Below are positions 16,081-25,590 of a stretch of 64,000 nucleotides of DNA, piece after piece. The notes beneath the pieces were generated by a model. The model ran no database searches and was not told where the DNA came from. It saw only the letters and a list, made by a program, of their open reading frames with translations. How positions within the stretch are numbered: the stretch's first letter is position 1; each line of letters opens with the position of its first letter. Position numbers and translations under genes: made by a program. This stretch comes from Odoribacter sp. AF15-53 (GTDB taxonomy: Bacteria > Bacteroidota > Bacteroidia > Bacteroidales > Marinifilaceae). The stretch covers positions 62,001-126,000 of the forward strand of contig NZ_QUHC01000003.1 of NCBI RefSeq assembly GCF_003479425.1, written 5' to 3'.

Positions 16081-18435
16081 ATGTGGATTAAGATAGCAGG
16101 GATTCTTCTTCGTAATCGGGTGGCCTTTATCGCAGGGGTCTTAATTATTACTATTTTCATGGGATTTCAAATCCCGAAAGTGGAAATGTCTTATGAATAC
16201 TCGAACTTGCTCCCCGCCACGGATAGCGCATATCTTGACTATCTCGATTTTCACGAGAAATTCGGACAAGAAGGCAACGTGATGGTCTTTGCCATACAAG
16301 ATAAAGACTTTTACCAGCTTGACAAGTTGAACGACTGGATCAGCATGTGCGACAGTCTGAAAGCATTGAACGGGGTTGTGGCTCTCGTGGATATCACCCA
16401 CTCGTTCAACCTCCACAAAGACACGCTAAATAAGAAATTCGATATTCAACCCATCTTCCCCAGCCATATAAAGGATCAGCAAGAACTGGACAGCCTGGTG
16501 AATATTATCGAGAACCTGCCGTTCTATGACGGAACCCTGTTCAATAAATCGAAAGATATATACGGGATGATGGTTTCCGTCTCCGCTGACGTGATGAATT
16601 CTCCCGCCCGCGTGGGACTGGTGAAAGACGTCGTGGCGATCACGGAACATTTCACGGAGAAATATAACCTCCAGATGCATTATTCCGGACTTCCCTATAT
16701 CCGGGTTGTCAACGCGGAAAGTATCAAGGGGGAGATGTACATGTTTATCATTCTGTCGTTGTTGATCACGACATTCATCCTTTACCTGTTCTTCCGTTCT
16801 TTCCGGATTATCAGTTTCTGTCTATTGATCGTGCTGATTTGCGTGAGCTGGACGGTTGGCGTCATGGCCATGTTGGGTATTAAAATTACCCTGCTCACGG
16901 CGATGTTACCCCCCCTATTAATCGTGATCTGTATCCCGAACATGGTATTTATGATCAATAAATTCCACGCGGAATTCGACCGTCACGGGAACAAGATCAA
17001 GGCCCTGCAACGCATGATCCAGAAAATCGGGAACGCCTCGTTCCTGAGCAACCTGACAACAGCTGCCGGGTTCGCTACTTTTATCGTTACTTCGAGCCAG
17101 ATTCTTGTGGAGTTCGGTATAACCGCTTCTATCGGAATCACGTTCGTGTACCTTGTATGTCTGGTAATGATTCCCTGCGGTTTCAGTTTCATGCCGGAAC
17201 CGGACAGCAAGCAAATCAAACACCTACATAATAAATTTATCACCGGAACTCTCGATAGAGTGATTCGCCTCATCCTGAATCACCGGAATGCCGTGTATAT
17301 CACCGCCACGACCGTGGTTGTACTGGGAGCGATCGGGATATCCCTGATGAAATCCACGGGATACATGGTCGATGACTTGAAAGAAACAGACCCGATCCGG
17401 CAAGACCTGAGTTTCTTCGAGGAGAACTTTGACGGGTTGATGCCCCTGGAAGTGACGGTTGATTTCGGCAAACCCAAACAAGTGCTGAACTTGAACAACC
17501 TCCAAAAACTAGATAAATTATCCGAGGAACTGGCACAAGACGAAGATATTTCCAAACCGATTTCTCTTATCGAGGTCATCAAATTTGCCAATCAGGCATT
17601 CTATAACGGGAAGCCCGTCTATTACAGGCTCCCGACAAACATGACGAAGAATTTTATCTTGAAATACGCCTCCCAATCCACGGGAGCCATCGGCGGACAG
17701 GCTAATTCGTTCGTGGATTCCACGCTCCAACGGGTTCGCCTCAGTTTCCGGGTAAAAGATATCGGCACGAAGAAGATGCAGGAGAAAGAAAACAAGCTAT
17801 ACGAAATTGTCGAGAAACATTTCCCCAATGACCGTTACACGGTGAAAGTCACGGGATCCAGTATTATTTTCTTCAAGGGAACCCAGTACCTCGTGTTTAA
17901 CTTGTTTACCTCGCTAGCCTTGGCAATTCTCTTGATCGCCGTTTTCATGGCCTGGATGTTCAAGAGTAAGCGCATGGTACTCGTGGCTTTAATCCCGAAT
18001 ATCATCCCGCAGATTATCACGGCCGCCATCATGGGGTATTTTGGTATCCCGATCAAGGCTTCCACGATCCTGGTATTCAGTATCGCCTTCGGTATCTCCG
18101 TCGACGGGACGATCCATTACCTGGCCAAATACAGGCAGGAATTGCAAGGAACGAACTGGAGTATCCGTTCATCCGCCGTACTGGCATTGCAAGAGACGGG
18201 ACAAAGTATGATTTACAACGCGATCATCCTGTTCTTCGGATTCGGTATTTTCGCACTTTCAAACTTCGGGGGGACAGTCGCCCTGGGTATCCTCGTTTCG
18301 ATTACCCTGTTAGCCGCCATGCTCTCGAACCTGATCCTGCTACCGTCACTCCTGCTCACGCTGGATAAACACACGACGAACAAGACATTCCAAGACCCTA
18401 AAATTTTTGACGAAGAAGAGCCGAAAAAGGAGTAA
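16081..18435 (+). CDS. MMPL/RND superfamily exporter
   Basis: A 784-residue inner-membrane protein with the RND layout: one N-terminal membrane helix (about 10-28), a large periplasmic loop, a block of five helices (about 220-370, including ITLLTAMLPPLLIVICIPNMVFM), a sixth region start near 395, a second periplasmic loop, and another five-helix block (about 600-765, with ASTILVFSIAFGISVDGTIHYLAKYR). The acidic residue in FGISVDGTIHY corresponds to the proton-relay region of MMPL proteins. Bacterial members export lipids or hopanoid-like molecules; the substrate here is unknown. No membrane-fusion or outer-membrane partner gene is adjacent. Confidence 0.88.
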   Translation: MWIKIAGILLRNRVAFIAGVLIITIFMGFQIPKVEMSYEYSNLLPATDSAYLDYLDFHEKFGQEGNVMVFAIQDKDFYQLDKLNDWISMCDSLKALNGVVALVDITHSFNLHKDTLNKKFDIQPIFPSHIKDQQELDSLVNIIENLPFYDGTLFNKSKDIYGMMVSVSADVMNSPARVGLVKDVVAITEHFTEKYNLQMHYSGLPYIRVVNAESIKGEMYMFIILSLLITTFILYLFFRSFRIISFCLLIVLICVSWTVGVMAMLGIKITLLTAMLPPLLIVICIPNMVFMINKFHAEFDRHGNKIKALQRMIQKIGNASFLSNLTTAAGFATFIVTSSQILVEFGITASIGITFVYLVCLVMIPCGFSFMPEPDSKQIKHLHNKFITGTLDRVIRLILNHRNAVYITATTVVVLGAIGISLMKSTGYMVDDLKETDPIRQDLSFFEENFDGLMPLEVTVDFGKPKQVLNLNNLQKLDKLSEELAQDEDISKPISLIEVIKFANQAFYNGKPVYYRLPTNMTKNFILKYASQSTGAIGGQANSFVDSTLQRVRLSFRVKDIGTKKMQEKENKLYEIVEKHFPNDRYTVKVTGSSIIFFKGTQYLVFNLFTSLALAILLIAVFMAWMFKSKRMVLVALIPNIIPQIITAAIMGYFGIPIKASTILVFSIAFGISVDGTIHYLAKYRQELQGTNWSIRSSAVLALQETGQSMIYNAIILFFGFGIFALSNFGGTVALGILVSITLLAAMLSNLILLPSLLLTLDKHTTNKTFQDPKIFDEEEPKKE

Positions 18436-18537
18436 CGATCAACACATTTCTATAGATGAAAAGTTAAATAACAAGATAAATTGTATTTTAACAGAAATAA
18501 AATGTATCATTGCCTCTATTAATCAATCGGCGGCTAT

Positions 18538-19473
18538 ATGAAATACATTTTATTCCTTGCTTGGAGCATATTGGTGATATTCCCAAGCGCAGCACAAAAG
18601 AAAGTTACAATAACAACAGAAAGTTATTCGCAATGGCGAAATAAATCCCCGTTTGGGATTACCGTACGTTATGATCATCGGAATTACAATTCCATGAAAA
18701 ATTATCTTGTAGATTCAAGGGTTGCTTTTGATGGAGGTAATATGTGGGATACTGAAAATAATCAAGAACCAATTGATCCTTCTGCTTGGGAAAACGTATG
18801 GCAAGAACTTCCCAAAAGTGTTAAGGTTAAACAAAATTCATTCAATATAATCCGCCTGCAACCAGACATTTGGGTATTTCCATTCCTCAATCTGTATGCC
18901 TTCGGAGGAAAAATATACAATAATGGAACAATAAATTATTTATACAACCCGGAAGAATCTGCCCATAAAATAAGTTCTGATGGCTGGGAATACGGATTCG
19001 GAGTTAAAAGCGAATATTTCTACAAGGGCTTCAAACCTCAAATTGGATATTCCATGTATTGGAATCATTTTGACAAGATTAGCAATAAAACAAAATATCA
19101 GGAAATTGATATTAAGCTCGGGTATTCCTTTCATACTAATTCTTTTGCAATAAAAAACATCCATATTTATGCTGGAGGAACTTACAATTATACAGAATTC
19201 GATATAACATATAAAATAGACTACTACGTAACAAAGGAGATATTTCAAAATAAAAATTTCCCGTTACATTTTCTCAACGAGATAAACTCAAAAATTACCC
19301 CCACGTTCATTTATCATGATATTTTATTTCAAAAAATGCACTCGTGGAACATGAACACAAGTATTGATCTGGAAATACCATACGGTATTCATATCCAATT
19401 CGAAGGGAAATTTCTAGGAAATCACTCTTCGTTTTCAACGGCTCTTTCTTATCGTTTGTTCGGCAAAAGATAA
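18538..19473 (+). CDS. Unrecognised exported protein, probably a small outer-membrane beta barrel
   Basis: I do not recognise the family. The 311-residue product has a clear signal peptide (residues 1-19, ending SAAQ) and then many short amphipathic strands rich in Tyr, Trp, Phe and Asn, such as WEYGFGVKSEYFYKGFKPQ and IHIYAGGTYNYTEFDITYK, ending with ALSYRLFGKR. This is the look of an outer-membrane beta barrel. Base composition is clearly more AT-rich than in the neighbouring MMPL and DUF58 genes, which may mean recent acquisition or fast evolution. It follows the exporter by 102 nt, which may or may not mean a functional link. Confidence 0.6.
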   Translation: MKYILFLAWSILVIFPSAAQKKVTITTESYSQWRNKSPFGITVRYDHRNYNSMKNYLVDSRVAFDGGNMWDTENNQEPIDPSAWENVWQELPKSVKVKQNSFNIIRLQPDIWVFPFLNLYAFGGKIYNNGTINYLYNPEESAHKISSDGWEYGFGVKSEYFYKGFKPQIGYSMYWNHFDKISNKTKYQEIDIKLGYSFHTNSFAIKNIHIYAGGTYNYTEFDITYKIDYYVTKEIFQNKNFPLHFLNEINSKITPTFIYHDILFQKMHSWNMNTSIDLEIPYGIHIQFEGKFLGNHSSFSTALSYRLFGKR

Positions 19474-19488
19474 TTAAAATAGATCAGG

Positions 19489-19518
19489 AGAGCGGAGTTT
19501 TAAATCAACTTCCGCTCT
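19489..19518. terminator. Bidirectional hairpin between convergent genes
   Basis: AGAGCGGA (19489-19496) pairs with TCCGCTCT (19511-19518), with further partial pairing inside. It lies between the convergent ends of the unknown beta-barrel gene and the DUF58 gene and overlaps the last codons of the latter. The U-tracts are short on both sides. Confidence 0.5.
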
Positions 19519-20831
19519 TTCAGGTTCAGATAACTATTAATGCTGTTGACCGTGAGGGATTCCGGCTTGGAGAGAATAACCCGGATGCCGAGTTGACTCA
19601 ATTCCCGTACCATTTGCCGTTTCTCGGTGGCAAACCCGGCAGCAATTGTCTCGAAATAAACATCTTTCAGCGTGCGCACCGGACGTTCGAGGGCCTTGTT
19701 CAATTCGGAATTCTCGAAAAGAATAACCAGTACCAGATGACGGGCAGCCAATCGCTGTAAGGCCGGAAGATGCCGACGCAATCCGGACACGGTATCGAAG
19801 TTCGTAAAGAGAATTAATAAACTCCGGGTAGGGATTTGCCGGTTGACGGAAATATACAATTTCTCGAAATCCGCTTCCTGGTAATGCGTCTCCAAGCGAT
19901 ACAATGCCTCGCTGATCTGGTTCAATTGCCCCACCCGATTATCGGCTTTCACGCAATTACGGGAATTATTCGAGAAAGTAATCAATCCTGCCCGGTCTCC
20001 TTTTTTCAATATTACATTAGACAGGGTCAATACCGAATTGATCGCGTGATCCAGCATCGTCATCCCGTTAAAAGGGGACTGCATCGTACGCCCTTTATCA
20101 ACCAGACAATAAATCTGTTGTGATCGTTCCTCGGTATACGTATTCACCATCAATTGATTGTACTTTGCCGTGGCCTTCCAGTTCACCGTACGGGGATCAT
20201 CCCCTGTAACATAAAGTTTGATCTGCTCGAATGCCATATTCCCCCCAAGAGGCCGGGTACGTATTCCCCCGTTCTCCGGGTGATAATTCCCGAACGCCAT
20301 CAACTCGTAACGGTGCATCATCATGAATGAGGGGTACACGGCAACATCCCGCCCCGCGTCAAAAGAATAACGCCTCTCCACCAACCCGAAACGAACGGAT
20401 ACAAACACCCGAATCTTCCCGAAATTATAAGCCCCCCGTTTCGTGGGACGCAAGGTATAACGAATCTCTTCCTGACCACCGGGCTTCAATTCCGCGTGAA
20501 AGGAAATATTCCTATTCTGGAACTCTACCGGAATTTCATCTATAACACGAAAATGGACGTTCAACGGGTAACGATTTCTCAATATCAGACTTACCGGATT
20601 CTCCTCCCCGTTAGACAGTTTATCCGCCACGACTCGCGACGCTTCCACGCCTTTCACATTCCGGTACAACTCGAACAATTCCAACAAAAATAAAAACAGA
20701 ACCGTGAACAAAGCCCCCGTTACCCAAATAAGAAGCAACGGGAAAACGTAAGCCATCACAAGCGAGAATATTCCTAACAAGATAATCAGGAAAAATCGCC
20801 GGGATAAATATGTCTCTTTAAATACACGCAC
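19500..20831 (-). CDS. DUF58 domain-containing protein
   Basis: A 443-residue protein with two N-terminal membrane helices (about 12-50) and a vWA-like cytoplasmic or periplasmic region. The DUF58 signature is exact in GDDPRTVNWKATAKYNQLMVN (about 210-230), followed by EERSQQIYCLVDKGRTM. DUF58 proteins are regularly partnered with MoxR ATPases. The start is GTG at 20831, which overlaps the moxR stop codon by one base (TAGTG), so translation is probably coupled. It is the last gene of the operon. Confidence 0.92.
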   Translation of the reverse strand: MRVFKETYLSRRFFLIILLGIFSLVMAYVFPLLLIWVTGALFTVLFLFLLELFELYRNVKGVEASRVVADKLSNGEENPVSLILRNRYPLNVHFRVIDEIPVEFQNRNISFHAELKPGGQEEIRYTLRPTKRGAYNFGKIRVFVSVRFGLVERRYSFDAGRDVAVYPSFMMMHRYELMAFGNYHPENGGIRTRPLGGNMAFEQIKLYVTGDDPRTVNWKATAKYNQLMVNTYTEERSQQIYCLVDKGRTMQSPFNGMTMLDHAINSVLTLSNVILKKGDRAGLITFSNNSRNCVKADNRVGQLNQISEALYRLETHYQEADFEKLYISVNRQIPTRSLLILFTNFDTVSGLRRHLPALQRLAARHLVLVILFENSELNKALERPVRTLKDVYFETIAAGFATEKRQMVRELSQLGIRVILSKPESLTVNSINSYLNLKERKLI

Positions 20832-21808
20832 TATCTTGGAACTTCAATTTTAGACACTAGCTGTTGTATAATCTGGTCAACCGTCACCCCTTCCATCTCT
20901 TTCTCGGAAGACAATTGCACCCGATGACGTAACACGGGAGCCACCAGGTAAAGCACATCATCCGGCACGACAAAATCCCGTCCCTGAATAGCGGCAAAAG
21001 CCTTCGCCCCGTTCATCAGCGCGATCGACGCCCGAGGAGACGCCCCAAGATAAAGCCACCCGCTCTTACGAGTTGCTTCCACGATATGCACGATAAAAGA
21101 TTTGATCTTCGGGTCGACCAGCACTTGAGCCACCTGCCCTCTCAGTTTCTTCAAAGCCTCGACGCTCAACACGGGTTCAAGCTCCTGCCAACGGGCAATC
21201 GCTCCCCGGTCATGCAATTCAAGCACCTCGATCTCCTCCTCCACCGAAGGGTATGTCACGTTGATTTTAAACAGGAAACGATCCAACTGGGCCTCGGGCA
21301 AACGATAAGTTCCCTCGTGTTCTATCGGGTTTTGTGTCCCGACCACCACGAAAGGATAATCCATCTTGTATTCCACCCCGTCATTCGTGATCTGCCGTTC
21401 TTCCATGACTTCGAACAAAGCCGCCTGCGTCTTTGCCGGGGCCCGGTTAATTTCATCCACCAGCACGATATTCGAGAATATCGGCCCTTTCCGATACTCG
21501 AAACGCCCTGTTGCCGGGAGAAAAACCGAAGTTCCCAGAATATCACTCGGCATCAAGTCCGGCGTGAACTGAATCCGGTTGAAAGTAGCATCCAACATCC
21601 GGGCCATAACCTTCGCCATTAACGTCTTGGCTATCCCCGGCACTCCCTCGATTAATATATGTCCGTCAGCCAGCATCGCCGTGAGTAACAGATCGGCCAC
21701 TTCCCGCTGCCCGATAATCACCTTGCCCATTTGCTCCCGTATCCGGGCTATCTTCTCGTTCAAGTCAGTAAAATCTATTCTAGACTCAAAGTTTATCTGA
21801 TCTTCCAT
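20831..21808 (-). CDS. MoxR family AAA+ ATPase
   Basis: A 325-residue AAA+ chaperone-like ATPase. Walker A is EGVPGIAKTLMAK (about 54-66), Walker B is NIVLVDEINRAPAKTQAALFEVMEER (about 112-137), and sensor 1 is VVGTQNPIEHEGTYRLPEAQLDRF. MoxR proteins assist maturation or assembly of partner complexes, normally with the adjacent DUF58/vWA protein. It starts 9 nt before the end of the DUF4350 gene's downstream gap, that is, it follows the DUF4350 stop by 8 nt. Confidence 0.95.
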   Translation of the reverse strand: MEDQINFESRIDFTDLNEKIARIREQMGKVIIGQREVADLLLTAMLADGHILIEGVPGIAKTLMAKVMARMLDATFNRIQFTPDLMPSDILGTSVFLPATGRFEYRKGPIFSNIVLVDEINRAPAKTQAALFEVMEERQITNDGVEYKMDYPFVVVGTQNPIEHEGTYRLPEAQLDRFLFKINVTYPSVEEEIEVLELHDRGAIARWQELEPVLSVEALKKLRGQVAQVLVDPKIKSFIVHIVEATRKSGWLYLGASPRASIALMNGAKAFAAIQGRDFVVPDDVLYLVAPVLRHRVQLSSEKEMEGVTVDQIIQQLVSKIEVPR

Positions 21809-21816
21809 AGTTATAT

Positions 21817-22977
21817 CTAGCTTTTAGTTTTAAATAGTTCAATATATTTCACCAATTCCCGCAATTGCTCCTCGTTCACGTGTTCCGCTTTCCGTACACG
21901 AACAATCAGGTTCACCAAATTTTCCACGCTCTCACGCCCAACACCCGACCGTTCCGACAACAAGTCGATAAAGCCCCTGTCCAACTCCTCCGTCCGTAGT
22001 TTATAATAATAGCGAACCTCTTCGAGGAAACTATTAATTCGTTTGTTGGCAATAGCGAAGTGATCTTTCTGTTTATAATACAAGGAACTCACCACCGACA
22101 CGAATTCCAGTGTCCTGTTCTCCAATGGCCGGATCACCGGTATCGGCCGTTGTTCCCGTTTAGACCGGAAAAGCAAATACAAAAGTCCTCCCAGCATCAT
22201 CAAGACATAAGCCCATTTCAACGCCGGATATCTCAAGATAACCTGAAAAAGCGTGTGTTGCCCTCCCGTCCCGGACTTCAAATACTCATCCCAAACCACG
22301 TTTTCATCCGCAGGCAAGAACGACAGGACTTTCTGGTAATAATCTCCCGCCACGGAATCCAACAAGTAGAAATTCGTGAATCCCATCGGATTCGCGTGCA
22401 AATAAATAACTCCCTCCCCGTAAGGCACTTTCACGAAATTAGGATTCTCCACCTGATTAACATACCCCAAAACCTCCCCGTTAAAAGAGTCTCTCAAACG
22501 AAAACTGGTATGATTTGACGCGAAAGAATACGCTTTATCCTCGAAACCCCGCAAATAATCCTTCCCTTGGGCTATCCTCTTCCCCTCTTCAATCCCGACA
22601 ATCGAGAACAGGGTATCCGGAATAAAATCTGCCGACACGAAAAGAGAGTTCCCGTTTTCGACTTCTTCCAGCAAGGTAGCAAAATCTCCCTGATCTATCT
22701 TGAAAAACATCCCCACGAAAAAATAAGTCTCCGGGAAATGACAATCTCCCATTCGCAACCGTTCACGCACTGAATTACGGGAAACCCGCACGCTCCCCTC
22801 CGGGAACAGATACGGAAGAGCATCTTTCAAAATATACGTCCCGTAAGGACTTTTCTTGTCAACCGAGAAATTCCGACTCCAATCAATAGGCTGCGGCTTG
22901 TTCACCTCGTAAGCCGAATAAACCGCCATGATCACGATCACGAAAAGAATAATCAGAACATTCTGCCGCCGCTTCAT
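21817..22977 (-). CDS. DUF4350 domain-containing membrane protein
   Basis: A 386-residue protein with an N-terminal signal anchor (about 6-22), a DUF4350 domain (about 35-250; VDKKSPYGTYILKDALPYLF is its usual opening, as in GATase-like folds), a membrane helix (about 255-275) and a helical cytoplasmic tail (SSLYYKQKDHFAIANKRINSFLEEVRYYY) often seen in this family. It overlaps the DUF4129 gene by 4 nt (ATGA), so the two are translationally coupled. The function is unknown; it is a standard member of MoxR/DUF58/DUF4129 clusters. Confidence 0.85.
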   Translation of the reverse strand: MKRRQNVLIILFVIVIMAVYSAYEVNKPQPIDWSRNFSVDKKSPYGTYILKDALPYLFPEGSVRVSRNSVRERLRMGDCHFPETYFFVGMFFKIDQGDFATLLEEVENGNSLFVSADFIPDTLFSIVGIEEGKRIAQGKDYLRGFEDKAYSFASNHTSFRLRDSFNGEVLGYVNQVENPNFVKVPYGEGVIYLHANPMGFTNFYLLDSVAGDYYQKVLSFLPADENVVWDEYLKSGTGGQHTLFQVILRYPALKWAYVLMMLGGLLYLLFRSKREQRPIPVIRPLENRTLEFVSVVSSLYYKQKDHFAIANKRINSFLEEVRYYYKLRTEELDRGFIDLLSERSGVGRESVENLVNLIVRVRKAEHVNEEQLRELVKYIELFKTKS

Positions 22978-23699
22978 GATTCCACCTCCTTTCTGAAATC
23001 AACAAAATATCGTTTGATATTCTGGTATTCGGCCTCGCTCACGGGAAACTCCCCGTAACACACGTGATCAAAAATCCGGCTTATCTCCTCGAATGTCCTA
23101 CTCCATGCCTTGTTTTTTATCTCGTAGATATAATCCCGGTTGGTTTTCGACGCCTCCCAACGAATAACCTGTTTCTTGTCTAACATCTGCAACAACCCGG
23201 AATAACTCACCCGGATCGCCAGCACGTAATCATTATCCTGCTCGGCCTTCGCCAATAATCGCACGAAAGCATCCGCTTCCTGCTCCCCGGTATATTCGAC
23301 CGAATCATCCGGGAAAAACTCTTCTTCCCGTCTCCGGAACAGGAACTTATCCCGGTTCCGTATCACCACGTAAACCAACCCGACCGCCACCAGTGTTGCC
23401 AAAATATATAAGATAATATCCAACGCCTGCAAAGAACCCTCCGAGGCCTTCATCCTGAACAAGCGTTCCAATATCCACCGTTTGATCCGGTCCCATATCG
23501 TGGGACCATCTTGAATTTTCTGCGTGTAATCAAATGCCGCGTCTTTCTTGTATTTTTCCAGAAAATCAGCTTTCGGGGTACGCAAAACGTAAGAAGAATC
23601 CCGGGCCAACAAAGGCTCCCGGTCACTCCCTTCCATCCGTATCGCGCTCCCGATAAAAATGAATACGAATAAAATAATATATTTAATCAATCCCTTCAT
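22974..23699 (-). CDS. DUF4129 domain-containing membrane protein
   Basis: A 241-residue protein: signal peptide or anchor (about 5-22), a lumenal segment, one membrane helix (about 92-110, LDIILYILATLVAVGLVYVVI), and a C-terminal DUF4129 domain (about 140-235) with the characteristic WEASKTNRDYIYEIKNKAWSRTFEEISRIFDHVCYGEFPVSEAEY. In transglutaminase/MoxR clusters DUF4129 acts as a cytoplasmic adaptor-like domain; its exact role is not known. It overlaps the preceding membrane-protein gene by 17 nt and the DUF4350 gene by 4 nt. Confidence 0.87.
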   Translation of the reverse strand: MKGLIKYIILFVFIFIGSAIRMEGSDREPLLARDSSYVLRTPKADFLEKYKKDAAFDYTQKIQDGPTIWDRIKRWILERLFRMKASEGSLQALDIILYILATLVAVGLVYVVIRNRDKFLFRRREEEFFPDDSVEYTGEQEADAFVRLLAKAEQDNDYVLAIRVSYSGLLQMLDKKQVIRWEASKTNRDYIYEIKNKAWSRTFEEISRIFDHVCYGEFPVSEAEYQNIKRYFVDFRKEVES

Positions 23700-24561
23700 C
23701 CGATTTCTTTTCGGGTTCCGCCCCCAACTGCTCGATCTGGCTCAACAAAGTCGTGTGTTCCATCTCCTCCGTCCGGGAGAAAAACATCATTCCGATTCCC
23801 ACGAACATCACGGTATACAAGGTATATTGTCCCAAATTAGAAAGCAATAACGAGAACGTGATCTCGTAAGCACCGGGAATCTCTCCCGTAAATGCCGAAG
23901 AAAACATGACAACCATATAGGGAATCTGAAACACGTAAGCAACAACACCTACCAATAGGGATAACACGATAATATACCCTAACGTTCTCCACCAATTTCC
24001 CTTCACGATAGCCATCGACTCGCTCATGATCTTTCCCAAACCACCATCTTTTAATACAAGGATACAAGAACCGAATGTCAAAGCGACACCAAAATATATT
24101 CCGGGAACCAATAAAAACATCGAGCCAACAAGAACAATCAGTCCATAGAATAGCGACCAAACGATATACACGCCCAATTTCTTCAACATCACTCGAAACA
24201 CTTCAGCTATCGTAATCCGTTCCTCTATACCCTCCCGGTAATGATCCCAGTAAACCCGCAAATAGGAAATAGAAAACAATTGTACCCATAAAATCACCAA
24301 CATTCCGGAAAGCGAGGTTAACGCCGTACGAACCATCGTTCTCCCGAAAACATCCGGATCATAATTCACCTGAGGAGTCATGGACATATTCAACATCTCC
24401 AGCAACAAATCCTTCATTAAAAACAACATGATCAGTATCACGGGAAAACCAATCACGGCAAACGCCCGGATAAAAGGTACGAATTCCTGTTTCATGAAAT
24501 TCACTGTTGCCGTTATCAAATCCGAAAACGATCGTTGCACGCATAAATTAATTCTTTCCAT
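23683..24561 (-). CDS. Multi-pass membrane protein of the SpoIIM/MoxR cluster
   Basis: A protein of about 292 residues with five to six membrane helices (for example AFAVIGFPVILIMLFLMKDLL near 30-50 and GLIVLVGSMFLLVPGIYFGVALTFGS near 150-175). It resembles the poorly characterised membrane proteins that accompany SpoIIM and RDD genes in Bacteroidetes. The frame is open to 24600, but ATG 24561 (MERINLC…) overlaps the spoIIM-like stop by 14 nt as AATGGAAAGAATTAA and fits the tight operon, so it is preferred; ATG 24570 is also possible. The function is unknown. Confidence 0.75.
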   Translation of the reverse strand: MERINLCVQRSFSDLITATVNFMKQEFVPFIRAFAVIGFPVILIMLFLMKDLLLEMLNMSMTPQVNYDPDVFGRTMVRTALTSLSGMLVILWVQLFSISYLRVYWDHYREGIEERITIAEVFRVMLKKLGVYIVWSLFYGLIVLVGSMFLLVPGIYFGVALTFGSCILVLKDGGLGKIMSESMAIVKGNWWRTLGYIIVLSLLVGVVAYVFQIPYMVVMFSSAFTGEIPGAYEITFSLLLSNLGQYTLYTVMFVGIGMMFFSRTEEMEHTTLLSQIEQLGAEPEKKSDEGID

Positions 24562-25504
24562 TGGTCTCATTTTTATATAAATAATACGGATATAAAACAA
24601 AATAACCGATCACCCCTCCCAACGAGAGGAGGATCGCGGCGGCACCCACCACGGGATAGGCATCAGCGTGACGGGTGATAAAACTCTCGATCCAACCGGC
24701 GATAATAAAGAACGGGATCAATCCGGTAACAATCTTTATCCCCCTTAAGGCTCCCTGTCGGAAAGAATACGAACGTTTGTACGTCCCTGGAAACAGGAAA
24801 CTATTTCCCATGACCAATCCCGCCCCTCCGGCAATAATAATAGAGGTAATCTCGAAAGTCCCGTGCGCCCATACGGACATCACCGAATGCAGCAAAAGCC
24901 CTTGTTGGAAAAAGAAATACTGGAAAGCCCCCAGCATAATACCGTTCGCGAAAAGCATCCACAATGTCCCCACCGAAAAAAGAATCCCGAAAACAAAGGC
25001 GATAAACGACACCTTGATATTATTTGCCGTAATCATAAAGAACATATTCCCCTCATCACTCGAAGAATAGACCCCCATCGGCGTCCCGTTCGCGATATTA
25101 TTCAACGTCTGGTCCACGTAAGCATCCCCTAAAATCAAACGCACGAAAGTATCATCTTTCGACGTCGAGAACACCCCGATCAAGGCCGAGAATAAAAAGA
25201 AAAGCAAGGCAAACAACAAGGTCCGTCTTTCCCGGTACAACAACAACGGGAATTCATGCATCCAGAAAGCGATAATCCCCTTCTTCTCCGATTGATCCTG
25301 CCCGTAAATGTTAATCTGGTAAACAGCTATCAACTGGTTCAAATACTTAACCACATCGCTACCCGGATAAAAAGTCTTGGCGTAAGAAAGATCATCCGAC
25401 AGAATCACGTAATTTGAGGCAAGCGTGTCTGCATCCAAATGGTTTACCTTCTCCATTTTTTCCCACTTCTCTTTATTTTTACTTACAAACTTAGCCTCTT
25501 TCAT
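24548..25504 (-). CDS. SpoIIM (stage II sporulation protein M) family membrane protein
   Basis: A 318-residue membrane protein. An amphipathic N-terminal region (about 1-100) precedes five to six helices. The SpoIIM/DUF95 signature is clear in MFFMITANNIKVSFIAFVFGILFSVGTLWMLFANGIMLGAF and the HGTFEITSIIIAGGAGLVMG segment. In spore formers SpoIIM takes part in engulfment; this organism shows no other sporulation genes here, so the family's role in Bacteroidetes is different and unknown. It is the first gene of the operon running down to DUF58 and is divergent from the RDD gene. Confidence 0.92.
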   Translation of the reverse strand: MKEAKFVSKNKEKWEKMEKVNHLDADTLASNYVILSDDLSYAKTFYPGSDVVKYLNQLIAVYQINIYGQDQSEKKGIIAFWMHEFPLLLYRERRTLLFALLFFLFSALIGVFSTSKDDTFVRLILGDAYVDQTLNNIANGTPMGVYSSSDEGNMFFMITANNIKVSFIAFVFGILFSVGTLWMLFANGIMLGAFQYFFFQQGLLLHSVMSVWAHGTFEITSIIIAGGAGLVMGNSFLFPGTYKRSYSFRQGALRGIKIVTGLIPFFIIAGWIESFITRHADAYPVVGAAAILLSLGGVIGYFVLYPYYLYKNETNGKN

Positions 25505-25562
25505 AACTTATTACCACACGTTTTTCCTGTGATAAAAATAATGTATTTATTCAAAAATAATG

Positions 25563-25570
25563 TATGTTTG
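25563..25570 (+). promoter_or_regulatory. -7 promoter box (TATGTTTG) of the RDD gene
   Basis: TATGTTTG is an exact TAnnTTTG match in the divergent gap before the RDD gene. No well-placed TTTG was found upstream. A start about 25577 would exclude the ATG at 25564 and supports ATG 25591 as the RDD start. Confidence 0.4.
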
Positions 25571-25590
25571 TAAAAATATTTCTGCTTATC

